Source: Sporomusa sp. KB1
Lineage (GTDB): Bacteria; Bacillota; Negativicutes; Sporomusales; Sporomusaceae
NCBI RefSeq assembly: GCF_007830295.1
Contig: NZ_VLKC01000002.1
Location: forward strand, 1,026,940 to 1,090,939
Direction: 5' to 3'
Length of the DNA: 64,000 bases
Both the position numbers and the translations under genes were made by a program. Position 1 is the stretch's first letter. Each line of letters starts with the position of its first letter. The notes under the pieces were generated by a model. It searched no databases and was not told the DNA's origin. It worked only from the letters and a program-made list of their open reading frames with translations. Below are positions 46,922 through 56,101 of the stretch, one piece after another.

Positions 46922-48937
46922 TTATTCAACATATTCGTACAGCACAACACTTTCGATATTATTGACAAATCTTCTTAGCTCTTTTGCCTGTTGCTTGGTA
47001 ATTTCTCCAGCCTCAAACATTTTGATGATTTCTGAGCGTTCTATGTCTATTACCATCATGCGCAGGTCTTCTTTTTGCTGTTTTTTCTCTTCACTGCTTT
47101 GTCTAGCCGGCTTCTCCAGTCGCACAATCATTCGTTTATAGTCTTGCATGACCGAATAAACCATATTGGCCCGATCATCTTTCTGGGCATAACTTTCCAA
47201 AAAATCATAAGTGGCCTGCAGTGCCTTTAGCTGGATGTCATCGCTGATACGTAATTTAGCGGCAGCCAAAGCCCCGGCCGTTTTACCGGAACTTCCCCTG
47301 TAACGCCTCCAGTTTCTGATCATCCTGCCAATAAGATACACTAACCCGGAGTTTATATTGGCGGAAAGAGCTTCTTCCCGGCGGTCAAGCGATTTTTCAA
47401 ATGACTCAAATACCGCTTCACTCATCTCATGCTGGGCCATGACAGCATGTATATATTCTCTTTCTTTTCTCAATGCCATTAACCGTATTTCGGATGTCTT
47501 TATGTCATGCGGCATTTCTTCTGATCGGAGATGCCTGAGCCTGATCTTATATTCATCAATCAATTCATAAGCTGCGAATCGATTTTCATCATTCATTTCC
47601 AGTCGAATTTGTTTAATCGCTTCCAGCAGAATTTTCCTTTTCGGTTCGCCTAACTCTATTTCCTCCCCTGCCTCTGTTACGCTGGCTTCTCTTTTGCTCA
47701 AAACTGGCAAAAACAGTGTTGCCACGATTAAAGTGAAAAGAATGACACCGGCAGCGAGAAAGAGAATGAGCGACCGCTGCGGAAATTCATCTCCATTCGC
47801 TAAAAAATAGGGTATGGAAAGAACGCCTGCCATAGTAACGGCGCCCCGGACTCCGGTCAGACTGATCATCAAATTCGTCTGGAAATCAGGCTTAACAACA
47901 TTTTTCGCTTTACTGGTATAATAATCAACATAAAAAAATAGATAGGACCAGATAAAGCGGATGCCTAAAATAACCGCTCCGATTACGACCGCATGGCCGA
48001 TGATCCGGTAGTTGTTTAGATTCGGATCTGCCACTGCTTCAGCCATTGATGAAGGAATGTTTAATCCTAATAATAGGAATACCACTCCATTTAGCACAAA
48101 CAAAACGATGGACCAGATGTTCTCTGTCAATACCTGCTCTTCCGCAATCATGGTTTCCGTCTGTTCTCTCACCAGGGCATGAACAATCCCGGCTGCTACT
48201 ACACCAATCACGCCGGAAGCGTGCAAAAAATCTTCCGTAATAAGATAGATGGCAAATGGCGTCAGTATCTGCAGCAGCGAATGAAAGGTTACGTCGACGA
48301 TGCCTTGTCTGCGTAGCGCAAACCGTAGCCAGACTATCAGAAAGCCCAGAGTCAGGCCTGCTATCGCCCCTGCCAAAAATTTGTAAGAAAAGTTCAGAAT
48401 TGCCTCATTCAGTAAAAAATAGCCTGTTACGACTGCCGTTATTGCGTAATTGAAGGCAACTAGTCCTGATGCATCATTGATTAAAGATTCTCCCCGTACG
48501 AGCGACAATACCTTCTGGGGAATGTGGATACGTTTGGCAATCCCGTTCACAGCCACAGGATCCGTGGGTGATAAAATAGCCGCCAAGGCAAAGGCCGCAG
48601 TTAGCGGAATGCCGGGTATTATCCAGTGAATAAAGTAGCCGCCGCCTAACGTTGTTAAAATAACTAGAATAATAGCATTACCTAGGATCGGTAACCGCAT
48701 TTCCCACAATTCCTCCCGTGGAAAACGACTTCCGTCGTTATATAACAACGGCGCGACGAACAGAAGCAAAAAACTTTCCGTTTCTATTTTAAATGAAATA
48801 TCCTTAAGTATAACTGCAAGCACGATGCCAGTAGCGATTTGAGTAAGTGCTGTCGGCACCGACGGAACGTAATGGCTGACGATATTGGAAAATAGCAGGC
48901 AGAAAAGCAACAGCAATATTGTTATTAATATATCCAT
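46922..48937 (-). CDS. CPA1-family Na+/H+ antiporter
   Basis: A 671-residue protein. The first 420 residues hold about twelve membrane helices with the CPA1 ion-site motifs AAILSPTDPVAVNGIAKRI and SLVRGESLINDASGLVAFN, plus SLTGVRGAVTMAGVLSIPYF. The last 240 residues are a soluble, highly charged, helical tail (about 430-671). It exchanges external protons for internal Na+ (or K+) and so helps sodium and pH balance, relevant to the Na+-type symporter elsewhere in the window. Motifs resemble the bacterial NhaP/YvgP subgroup. Confidence 0.92.
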   Translation of the reverse strand: MDILITILLLLFCLLFSNIVSHYVPSVPTALTQIATGIVLAVILKDISFKIETESFLLLFVAPLLYNDGSRFPREELWEMRLPILGNAIILVILTTLGGGYFIHWIIPGIPLTAAFALAAILSPTDPVAVNGIAKRIHIPQKVLSLVRGESLINDASGLVAFNYAITAVVTGYFLLNEAILNFSYKFLAGAIAGLTLGFLIVWLRFALRRQGIVDVTFHSLLQILTPFAIYLITEDFLHASGVIGVVAAGIVHALVREQTETMIAEEQVLTENIWSIVLFVLNGVVFLLLGLNIPSSMAEAVADPNLNNYRIIGHAVVIGAVILGIRFIWSYLFFYVDYYTSKAKNVVKPDFQTNLMISLTGVRGAVTMAGVLSIPYFLANGDEFPQRSLILFLAAGVILFTLIVATLFLPVLSKREASVTEAGEEIELGEPKRKILLEAIKQIRLEMNDENRFAAYELIDEYKIRLRHLRSEEMPHDIKTSEIRLMALRKEREYIHAVMAQHEMSEAVFESFEKSLDRREEALSANINSGLVYLIGRMIRNWRRYRGSSGKTAGALAAAKLRISDDIQLKALQATYDFLESYAQKDDRANMVYSVMQDYKRMIVRLEKPARQSSEEKKQQKEDLRMMVIDIERSEIIKMFEAGEITKQQAKELRRFVNNIESVVLYEYVE

Positions 48938-49250
48938 TTCTGTTCTCCATTCCTATACACGGGATAGCCCAAAGGCCAGCTCCATTTGCTCATCCATTTC
49001 CAGAAAATTTCGCAAACGGCCTTTTCATATCTGCCTCTATAAGCAATGCGCCCTTATTTACAAAATCTCTATGCAAACTGGCCCTAACTGACTGGGTAAC
49101 ACTCTTTTATCTACATCTATTATAACAAAATTCACCACTCTATCATACATTTTAAGTCGAGCCATTCATACGTTGCTCTTTCCAAATAGAGCAACTACCC
49201 TTTTTGCATGCTTTGCCGTGTGACAAAAACCAGCTAACTGAAGTCAAGCC
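48938..49250. other. Gap upstream of the antiporter
   Basis: No gene. GTTGCTCT/AGAGCAAC (49171-49194) followed by TACCCTTTTT could be a plus-strand terminator without an obvious gene. Confidence 0.35.
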
Positions 49251-49466
49251 CTAAACTAAAAAAATCTTATACTTTTTCTTCCCTTGGTTATCTTGTGTTA
49301 CTCTCCTTGTGGCAAGCAGTCAGGCATACCAGGATTTCATTAGAAGTCTTTGCAGTTTGTGGACCGTATTTCCATCGCCACGCTCAGAGGCTTGGTAAAT
49401 GCGCTTTTGGAGCTTAAAGACTACCCTTTTAACTTTCTTCCAGGGTATGGTCTTCCATTCATACAT
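49251..49466 (-). pseudogene. Relic of a group II intron reverse transcriptase (N-terminus)
   Basis: On the minus strand the frame reads MYEWKTIPWKKVKRVVFKLQ, then KRIYQASERGDGNTVHKLQR, LLMKSWYA and a stop. A one-base shift continues LLATRRVTQDNQGKKKYK before another stop. KVFKLQKRIYQAS-type and RRVTQDNQGKK sequences are the hallmark N-terminus of LtrA-like proteins. The polymerase and maturase parts and the intron RNA ends are missing, so this is a dead fragment. Confidence 0.75.
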
Positions 49467-49544
49467 CGGTTTTGATGTAGCTGCGCAAACTATTTGCGAA
49501 AAAGTCTCACACTTTTTGCGAAAACTTTCCTATATTATATACAG

Positions 49545-49573
49545 AAATAGCCGCCATAAAGGCGGCTATTTTT
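49545..49573. terminator. Terminator at the left end of the phage region
   Basis: AAATAGCCGCC and GGCGGCTATTT pair around ATAAA; it follows the methyltransferase gene. Confidence 0.8.
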
Positions 49574-49601
49574 CGTAGTGCAAATACCATGCTCTCCTTC
49601 T

Positions 49602-50330
49602 TTACGCGGTGCACAATAATCGTTTCTGCGCTATATGAACATTATAACTTTCTTTTTCAATCCCAATAAAATGTCTATTTAATTTTTGAGCTGCTACTAA
49701 CGTGGTTCCCGACCCGGCAAAGGGATCAAGAATAATGCTCTCTTCTGGAACAATCTGAATTAGATTTTCCATTAATTCAGTCGGCTTACCGGTTAAATGG
49801 AACTTATCTTTCTGTTTAACCGAAATCCTAAAGCACCCTGGCCATGGGCCACCATGCACTGCTTTAGGACAATTCCCTTTCGTTCCCCATAAAACATATT
49901 CACATTGATGCCTAAAGTATCCTTTATGGGGTGCCCGACTGCCTTCCGTCTTATCCCAAGCCACCGTTCCACGCCAGATAATATTTCCAAACTGCAGCGC
50001 ATCGCTAGCCATTGGCAGTTGCCTCCAGTCGGAGAACATTAAAAAATAGCCGCCTGGCTTGAGAATACGATGACACTCCGAAATCCACATTGTGCACCAG
50101 TGCAGCCATGACCGTGCATCTCTATTGTCCCCTCAAAAGCTAGGGCGGTTAACTATTTTATTATTTGATTGTTGATATTTTTCAACAGGGTCTTTTGAGC
50201 GTTCCGCATGAGACAGTCCACCACTTGAATAAGGTGGATCTGTAATAACTGCTTCAACACTATTTCCTGGAATTTTACTGAGAATATCAAGGCAATCTCC
50301 CTGTAGTATCTGATTAATAAATTCTTTCAT
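49602..50330 (-). pseudogene. Phage-type beta-class DNA methyltransferase interrupted by UGA
   Basis: A 243-codon gene in one frame, broken by a single TGA at 50133-50135. Upstream part: MKEFINQILQGDCLDILSKI and the catalytic motif DPPYSSGG. Downstream part: GDNRDARSWLHWCTMW, ECHRILKPGGYFLMFSDWRQ and the cofactor motif LDPFAGSGTTLVAAQKLNRH. DPPY before the FxGxG motif marks the beta class (N4-cytosine or N6-adenine). Reading across the stop joins the halves as expected for intact homologues (NRPSF-x-GDNRD). It is most simply a nonsense mutation. It lies at the left edge of the phage genes. Confidence 0.82.
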
Positions 50331-50403
50331 GCATCCTCCTTATATACGAACATTTGTTTCAGTATAACTCCGACGCATGAATGATGTCAAAGCAAAATAA
50401 TAT

Positions 50404-50982
50404 TTACTTCGTCAATAGATACGAACCGACTACAGTACCAATAATCCACTCAATCCGCTCCTTTTTCCGAGCGGATTTTTCTTTGTCCATTTCTTTTTGG
50501 TGCACTTTGGCCTGCTTCTCAAGCTCCTGGTTTGCTATCAGCCTAGCCTGGGCATTGGCCATATCAGTAACGTCAATTTTAGTAGTAGACATTGTAGAAA
50601 ATCTGAGTTCACCATTTTCACCGATTTTTACATCAGGTTGCCCGGTCAAATTTGGGACCTCTGTTTCTTGTCCATTCACAATCGCGATAACTTTTCCTTG
50701 TCTCTCCACGAATTGCAAAACAGCACCTTGGGTGCTGGGAGTCTGAACAACTACCTCCCGGATTGTTTCAGTATTTGTGTGGACTACTTGAGGGGGTAAA
50801 GTGATTGTCTGGGTCTGTGGAGCAGTTTCTTTTTGCGCTTGATCGATTATTTGTTGCTTCCACTGTTGGTATTCCTGGTGGCCGAAATACAATAGGGCCA
50901 GCACAGCGGCCAGCCCTATCAGGTATTTCCAGTTTGATTTTAAGAAAGTAATAGCACTCTGTTTGACTCCGTCAATATTCAT
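50404..50982 (-). CDS. Phage lysis-cassette membrane protein (spanin-like candidate)
   Basis: A 192-residue protein. One transmembrane helix lies near the N-terminus (YLIGLAAVLALLYFG, about 25-39). A long polar region rich in Gln, Glu and Lys with coiled-coil tendency follows (EYQQWKQQIIDQAQKE and later KQAKVHQKEMDKEKSARKKE), then a second hydrophobic stretch at the C-terminus (IEWIIGTVVGSYLLTK). The ATG at 50982 overlaps the amidase stop as ATGA. Its position after holin and endolysin is that of spanins, and the presumed host has an outer membrane, but no lipobox or recognised family is visible. Function is a hypothesis. Confidence 0.6.
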   Translation of the reverse strand: MNIDGVKQSAITFLKSNWKYLIGLAAVLALLYFGHQEYQQWKQQIIDQAQKETAPQTQTITLPPQVVHTNTETIREVVVQTPSTQGAVLQFVERQGKVIAIVNGQETEVPNLTGQPDVKIGENGELRFSTMSTTKIDVTDMANAQARLIANQELEKQAKVHQKEMDKEKSARKKERIEWIIGTVVGSYLLTK

Positions 50983-51536
50983 GATGCCACCTGCCAATCC
51001 GTAACGCCGCGAGCAATTGCAGCAGCAAATTTTCTTTTTCCTTCCAAACTTGCCAGAATAGCCTCTTCAGCCGGGTTCGAAATGAAAGCCAGTTCCACAA
51101 GCACCGCTGGCGCATCAGTGTGTATAAGCACGTACAGCCCGGCCTCTTTGTCAACGTCGCCATCACTCCAGTCGGATCGCACCGGAAGCTGTGGAAAGTC
51201 TCCTGTCATTTGATCCATGATGAGTGACGCTAGACCATCTGCCCTGGTAAGACCACGGCTGGTGTATATCTCCATGCCGGTAGACGTTTCAGAAAATGAG
51301 TTACAATGGATGCTTACAACAGCATCAGCGCCCCAGTCATTGGCCTGGTCACAAATGTCCTGCAGGCTGTCAGACTGGTACACCATGACTTCACAACCGG
51401 CAGCACGGAGATAATCTGCTGCAATATTACCAACGTCAAATGTAACGTCACTTTCGCGCAGTCCGGACGGGCCGACCGCTCCCGGATCAGGGGTGCCATT
51501 AGGCGCATGACCTTGATTGATAAAAATTTTAGACAT
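50979..51536 (-). CDS. Phage endolysin, N-acetylmuramoyl-L-alanine amidase (Amidase_3)
   Basis: A 185-residue single-domain amidase that cuts the amide link between muramic acid and the peptide stem. Zinc-site residues: His in INQGHAPNGTPDPG, Glu in GLRESDVTFDVG and His in VVSIHCNSFSET; the catalytic Glu is in APAVLVELAFISNPAEE. There is no signal peptide, so release depends on the holin encoded just upstream. The ATG at 51536 follows AAGGAGG and overlaps the holin stop. It has no separate cell-wall-binding domain. Confidence 0.93.
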   Translation of the reverse strand: MSKIFINQGHAPNGTPDPGAVGPSGLRESDVTFDVGNIAADYLRAAGCEVMVYQSDSLQDICDQANDWGADAVVSIHCNSFSETSTGMEIYTSRGLTRADGLASLIMDQMTGDFPQLPVRSDWSDGDVDKEAGLYVLIHTDAPAVLVELAFISNPAEEAILASLEGKRKFAAAIARGVTDWQVAS

Positions 51537-51873
51537 TCTTCTTTTCCTCCTTGTGCAGGTCCGGCGTATCCGTAGCCTGCTGTATTTTTCGAATCGCTGC
51601 CACTTCAGCGTCAATTAGCCAACCTATCAGTACCTTAGGTACGATAATCCTGCGCCAGCCTAAAATATCCATGACTGCTTGAATTGCTGCCGCTCGTTTT
51701 TCGTGGTTCTCCATGTCGTCAGCGTGCCGATCCAGCTCATAGATAATTTTTTGCAGGCCGTCTTTGGCCTTGCCTGTCGGCAGTCCACGATACACTATGT
51801 GAATGACCAGTACCAGAACTAAAGCCGCCAGGATAGTCCCAGCGGCCGCAATGGCGATTTGAAATTCTGACAT
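51529..51873 (-). CDS. Phage holin, LL-H-like
   Basis: A 114-residue protein with one N-terminal transmembrane helix (AIAAAGTILAALVLVLVIHIV, in two overlapping readings about residues 5-26). A charged helical tail ends in LIGWLIDAEVAAIRKIQQ, the arrangement of the LL-H holin family. It would form the membrane lesion that releases the amidase. The ATG at 51873 follows a GGGGG-containing site; the ORF's longer upstream reading is not coding. Confidence 0.75.
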   Translation of the reverse strand: MSEFQIAIAAAGTILAALVLVLVIHIVYRGLPTGKAKDGLQKIIYELDRHADDMENHEKRAAAIQAVMDILGWRRIIVPKVLIGWLIDAEVAAIRKIQQATDTPDLHKEEKKNV

Positions 51874-52013
51874 ATTATTGATATCCCCCTTTCCAAAATG
51901 ATGAAATAAGCCTGTACAGCTCCGCCGACTAGACCACCGACTAAGCCAGCAGCAGCATAAATCCCGGCAATCATCCCCACCCCCAAAATATAGGCATAAA
52001 AATAACCGCTCAT
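51819..52013 (-). CDS. Small phage membrane protein overlapping the holin gene
   Basis: A 64-residue frame with a strongly hydrophobic core (GYFYAYILGVGMIAGIYAAA, then GLVGGLVGGAVQAYFII) giving one or two membrane helices. Its ATG overlaps the stop of a seven-codon leader frame (TAATG) that has a GGGGTGA site. It overlaps the holin start by 55 bases in another frame. It could be a second holin or antiholin, or a small unrelated membrane protein. Confidence 0.4.
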   Translation of the reverse strand: MSGYFYAYILGVGMIAGIYAAAGLVGGLVGGAVQAYFIILERGISIICQNFKSPLRPLGLSWRL

Positions 52014-52082
52014 TAGCGGCATGGTTCGCGCGACATATAATCACCCCAAATAAAAATAGAGCCTTATCGGCTTTACTTATCA

Positions 52083-54359
52083 TTAATATTTGCCTGTAAT
52101 TTTCAGTATAGAATCCGTATTAATATTTACCCCGTTATCAGAAGATACTACTATCTGAAATTTAACATCCTTGCCGTGAGAAAAAGAATAGCTGCGCGAA
52201 AAGAAATGGTTTAATGCTGTCCCTGCCTCCAGTATAACGGTGTCTGCTAAAATGGTTGACCACGTTGAATATGGCGCATACGAAGTGCAGAGATAAACAT
52301 TTACCCTGGTTTTTAATGATGCGCTTATATTTTGCATCACAAGGTAATAGTTAAGGGTAATAAAGTCATGTATAGGAGTAGTGAACACACCATCAGTTAC
52401 TAACTCATTATATTGGGCGTATAATATTGAACCGCCTGTAGCCCATAAAAGCGTCCATTCAGCAGTAATGTTTGTTACTGCTGTCGCATGTTTTTCCACA
52501 TAAAACGCGGGTTGATTATACTTGTCTGCACTATTTCCATCAGGCAAGCGATTGCCAATCACTTGTAGTTTACTAGCAGTACCATTGTAACCATGATAAA
52601 AAACGACATTATCTCCATTGATAAAATTGTCTGCTATTTTATTGTAGCCGCCACCCTCGGCGTATACATTGTTATAGCTTAAATGACTGCCGCCCACAAT
52701 AAATATGCCCTTGCTATCTTTGATGTGAATATCGCCATAATAAAAATGGCATCCATTAAAGGTGTGACCATTTTTTACCCCATCTGTTTCAAGAGCATAC
52801 CGCGTATTGTGGTTAAATGTACAGCCCGTAAATGATCCATGAGCATCATTACCACCGGCAATCACGCGACAGCCATCAACATTGTCATTAAACATTGAAT
52901 TGGCAATGTGAGCGTTACCCGATGCAATGCTTACCCCAATTTTTCCTTTTGTGGCAGTAAGGGACGAAACTTGCACATATTCAGCACCGGACAAACATTC
53001 AAGATTGCAGTAGTTGTAGTCTACTTCACCGCCCAACACCTTAACTGAATGCCCGTGCACAGGTGACGCACCAAGACTTAAAATTTGAATTCCCTTACTG
53101 TCAAACCCTCTAATCTTTGGATTAGTAATCCAAACGTCCGAACTAGATGCTATAACAATTCCTTTTCTCGTTCCTTCCGTCGACGCAGTTGTATATCCAG
53201 TAACATTGCCACCGTACAAGTTTGGCTTATCAATGATTACACCGGATACCCCCCCGCTAATGGTAAATAGCACACCAGCAGCACCAGCGGCTTGCGTGAT
53301 AACACCATAATAAAATTCCATTTTTAAATTAGTTGGAACAACAAGATTGGTTGCGGTGAAATTTCCCATTGTGACCATTAATACCGAATTATTAGCCGCA
53401 CACCAATCCATAGCCTCTTGAATCTTAGTTGTTTCATCACCGCTACCAATACACCAAATGCGAATATCTGCTTTTGGTAACTTCGCTTTAATATCCCCAA
53501 GTTTCGCCACATTTTTATAATTTGAAAAACTAATTGGGATTACTTCCCACGTAACAGTTCCGTCAACTATTGTTTGCCCAATCGCTGGCCAAGATGGTTC
53601 TATCGTACCACTTGTACCGCCGACTGTGCACTCCATGTAGGCGTAGTTAACGGCAGAAGCTGAGTAGCGAATGTCGCCAACGGCGTAGGTGTAGGTGGGC
53701 TGCCAAAGATTTATTCCTATTTTGCCTAAATCCGGCTTGTTTTTTAAATTACCATAGTCAATCAGTGCCCCATCAATACCACCGCTATGAGTATGCGTAA
53801 TAAGATTTTTCAATGTCGGCCTTTCATCTAAAATATCGCTCTGCAATATTGAAGTAGTATTGGCACGCACCGTAACTTGCGCTAGGCTCACCCAGTCATT
53901 CGGCACAGTAGGGGCTGCAGGACTGGAGGCGGCAACACCGGGAACTACCATAAAATCAATGCTTCCAGCCACTCGCGTCATCACTGTTTTTTGCGTGACC
54001 TGCCGGGAAACCGTATCAGCCATTACGTTCCGTGTTTCTGGCATGTCAGGCAACTCCCTATACTGTGCACAAATACGATCAATCCGGTTATAGCTGGGAT
54101 GTGCCGCCGTGACCGTGAGCGCCGGGTCAAGATTGACGGTGAGCTGCCCCTGCTGACCGGACTGGTATATGCGCCCCGGCTTTACATAGACCGTCATATT
54201 GGGCACTGACTGGGCAGTGACTTCCAATCCTAAAACTGCCGTATTCTGATTAAAAAAGTCATAGATAAACAGCTTAAATGCGTCACTGATGTATCCTGAT
54301 TGCCTAATAAAATCCTCCATAAGGATTTCCGAGAATGGACTGAAATTCACCTTGTCCAC
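52083..54359 (-). CDS. Tail fibre/spike with beta-helix domain
   Basis: A 758-residue receptor-binding protein. The N-terminal 220 residues (PFSEILMEDFIRQSGYISDA, AHPSYNRIDRICAQYRELPD) are the baseplate-attachment part seen in PBSX-type fibres. Residues about 300-600 show right-handed beta-helix features, with short repeated strands (GGVSGVIIDKPNLYGGNVTG, GSFTGCTFNHNTRYALETDG, KGIFIVGGSHLSYNN), typical of spikes that bind or cut surface sugars. The last 150 residues look like a compact beta-sandwich head. It lies directly after the gpI-like gene, as expected. Confidence 0.85.
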   Translation of the reverse strand: MDKVNFSPFSEILMEDFIRQSGYISDAFKLFIYDFFNQNTAVLGLEVTAQSVPNMTVYVKPGRIYQSGQQGQLTVNLDPALTVTAAHPSYNRIDRICAQYRELPDMPETRNVMADTVSRQVTQKTVMTRVAGSIDFMVVPGVAASSPAAPTVPNDWVSLAQVTVRANTTSILQSDILDERPTLKNLITHTHSGGIDGALIDYGNLKNKPDLGKIGINLWQPTYTYAVGDIRYSASAVNYAYMECTVGGTSGTIEPSWPAIGQTIVDGTVTWEVIPISFSNYKNVAKLGDIKAKLPKADIRIWCIGSGDETTKIQEAMDWCAANNSVLMVTMGNFTATNLVVPTNLKMEFYYGVITQAAGAAGVLFTISGGVSGVIIDKPNLYGGNVTGYTTASTEGTRKGIVIASSSDVWITNPKIRGFDSKGIQILSLGASPVHGHSVKVLGGEVDYNYCNLECLSGAEYVQVSSLTATKGKIGVSIASGNAHIANSMFNDNVDGCRVIAGGNDAHGSFTGCTFNHNTRYALETDGVKNGHTFNGCHFYYGDIHIKDSKGIFIVGGSHLSYNNVYAEGGGYNKIADNFINGDNVVFYHGYNGTASKLQVIGNRLPDGNSADKYNQPAFYVEKHATAVTNITAEWTLLWATGGSILYAQYNELVTDGVFTTPIHDFITLNYYLVMQNISASLKTRVNVYLCTSYAPYSTWSTILADTVILEAGTALNHFFSRSYSFSHGKDVKFQIVVSSDNGVNINTDSILKITGKY

Positions 54360-54368
54360 GCGATCACC

Positions 54369-55043
54369 TCACTGTAAAAATTCAACAAACACCTGGGTAC
54401 CGGCAGGCTGTACGAGATGCACTGCGGTCAGTACATCATCACGGGTCAAGGCCCGTTTGGTATCGACCGTTGATGAAAAGAAAAAACTGCGTCCATAAAA
54501 GGCGGCGGCATTAAAATAGCTCAGCCCGGCTCCGCCGCGATAATCACCAGCCAGGCGCACCCGCACATAACCGGTATAGGAGGTATCTTCCAAGGTTCCT
54601 AGCCGCGCGCAATACACTCCGCTTCCATCAGTAGCCGCCGCCGTGTCCTCTTCCTGTTTCGGCACATAAAAAAAGCCGGCATTCCAGTACGCCGTGTCAC
54701 GAATTGGCTCAAATATTTCTACCGGGTAACGTCCAGCTATGGTCTTTACCGCCTGCCGAATTGCTTTTCGGATTACCCGAACGCGAAATAGCGTCAGGAT
54801 AAGCCGTGCCCGGAAAGCTTCATCCGATTCCAATGTTTGCCGCCTAAGCCGGGCAAGATCCCACGCCCAGCGGTCCAACCATTCACCTGTAGCCGTCATG
54901 AGGTATATTTGATCTACCATATAATTGATGCCATTTTCCACAGCATCAATTACCTGCTGTATCGCATAGGCGAGTGTGTATAATATCGTACCTGGATGAA
55001 TGGCGTCTTCCCCAAACCAAGTTAAATAACGGAGAATCTTCAT
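54369..55043 (-). CDS. Baseplate gpI-like protein (DUF2313, XkdU type)
   Basis: A 224-residue protein. The N-terminal half, with LMTATGEWLDRWAWDLARLR and ESDEAFRARLILTLFRVR, is the part that joins baseplate to fibre in P2 gpI, Mu gp48 and PBSX XkdU proteins. The C-terminal part (TDGSGVYCARLGTLEDTSYT, VQPAGTQVFVEFLQ) is beta-rich. The start overlaps the gpJ-like stop by four bases (ATGA). Confidence 0.85.
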   Translation of the reverse strand: MKILRYLTWFGEDAIHPGTILYTLAYAIQQVIDAVENGINYMVDQIYLMTATGEWLDRWAWDLARLRRQTLESDEAFRARLILTLFRVRVIRKAIRQAVKTIAGRYPVEIFEPIRDTAYWNAGFFYVPKQEEDTAAATDGSGVYCARLGTLEDTSYTGYVRVRLAGDYRGGAGLSYFNAAAFYGRSFFFSSTVDTKRALTRDDVLTAVHLVQPAGTQVFVEFLQ

Positions 55044-56101
55044 ACGATCACAACCTTTTCGCTGGTTGTTCTCAGAAGTTCGTCTTCTGCCGGCATAATA
55101 TCCTCAATTGGGGCAATTACCCGAACGTTCTCCACGCCATCAATTGCACGGGCCAGATAGATTAAGTCAGACAAATACAAAGGTTGCGCCATTTTTAAAG
55201 CATTCACATATTTTACAATGGCGCTTCGAACATCCAGTTTTAATTCATCAGCATTTATTACATCGGTATAACAAATCACCTGCACCTGGGCCGTGAAATC
55301 CCGCAGCTTAGCTGTATCGACAATATAATGTACCGTAAATGCCCGGTAATCTTCTAATACAGCCCGAACGGACTGCAGCAGGGTTTCATTAGCCACACCA
55401 CTGCCGTCGTCAATGTAGATGGTAAACCAACCTTTGGACGGATAATTCTCTTTAAGAGTAACCGACTTAACACCCTTGACAGTAGAGGCGGCATAAGCAA
55501 TGGCCGGACCGGTGCCACGGCTCAGGGAATCAAAATAATCCGGTACCCGGTTGACATAGTCTTCATCACTTTCAATATCTGCGCCGCCGCCCATGAGCTT
55601 GATCTTGCCCCATTCCAAGCCGCTGATTGCAATTCCGGACTGCTTCAGCACCGTGCCTGCCGGCAGATTGTAGTCGCTGCCTACATCAGCGGCCTGGGCT
55701 TCGATATCCACCGTGCTGTCGCCTATGTTCAAGATGGCGTCTTTTTGCGTAATGTACTGCAATTCGCCAGATTCGTCCTGAAAGATGGTTCCGGCTGATA
55801 TGAGTATACTCAACGGTGACGGCGAGTCACGTCCAGCGGTAATCAGGCCGTAGGCAGCGCTGCCCTCAATGCGCGGCATCCCAAAATCATTCAATCGCCG
55901 GTCAATCCACTCCCCTTGCGAGGTACTGAGAAAAAAACGGTACACAAAAAACTGCAGCTGATACCATACTTCTTCGGTAATGGCCGCCACAGCTTCCAGG
56001 ATGGTTCTAAGCGCCGAGCCGACATTGAAGTCGGTGAGCTTACCGCCTTCGCCTACGAATGTAAATAAATCTTTGAGTATATCCTGAAACTTTTTAAACA
56101 C
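55040..56101 (-). CDS. Baseplate assembly protein gpJ-like (XkdT type)
   Basis: A 353-residue baseplate wedge protein. Landmarks of the Baseplate_J family: GSALRTILEAVAAITEEVWY and STSQGEWIDRRLNDFGMPR at the N-terminus, GSDYNLPAGTVLKQSG, GGADIESDEDYVNRVPDYFD and GTGPAIAYAASTVKGVKSVT. It overlaps the gp25-like gene by eight bases. It forms the ring that triggers sheath contraction. Confidence 0.93.
   Translation of the reverse strand: MFKKFQDILKDLFTFVGEGGKLTDFNVGSALRTILEAVAAITEEVWYQLQFFVYRFFLSTSQGEWIDRRLNDFGMPRIEGSAAYGLITAGRDSPSPLSILISAGTIFQDESGELQYITQKDAILNIGDSTVDIEAQAADVGSDYNLPAGTVLKQSGIAISGLEWGKIKLMGGGADIESDEDYVNRVPDYFDSLSRGTGPAIAYAASTVKGVKSVTLKENYPSKGWFTIYIDDGSGVANETLLQSVRAVLEDYRAFTVHYIVDTAKLRDFTAQVQVICYTDVINADELKLDVRSAIVKYVNALKMAQPLYLSDLIYLARAIDGVENVRVIAPIEDIMPAEDELLRTTSEKVVIV

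Noticed and set aside
50133..50135. The methyltransferase UGA as selenocysteine
   Set aside because: No hairpin at the required distance after the UGA, and the position is not an active-site residue in this family.
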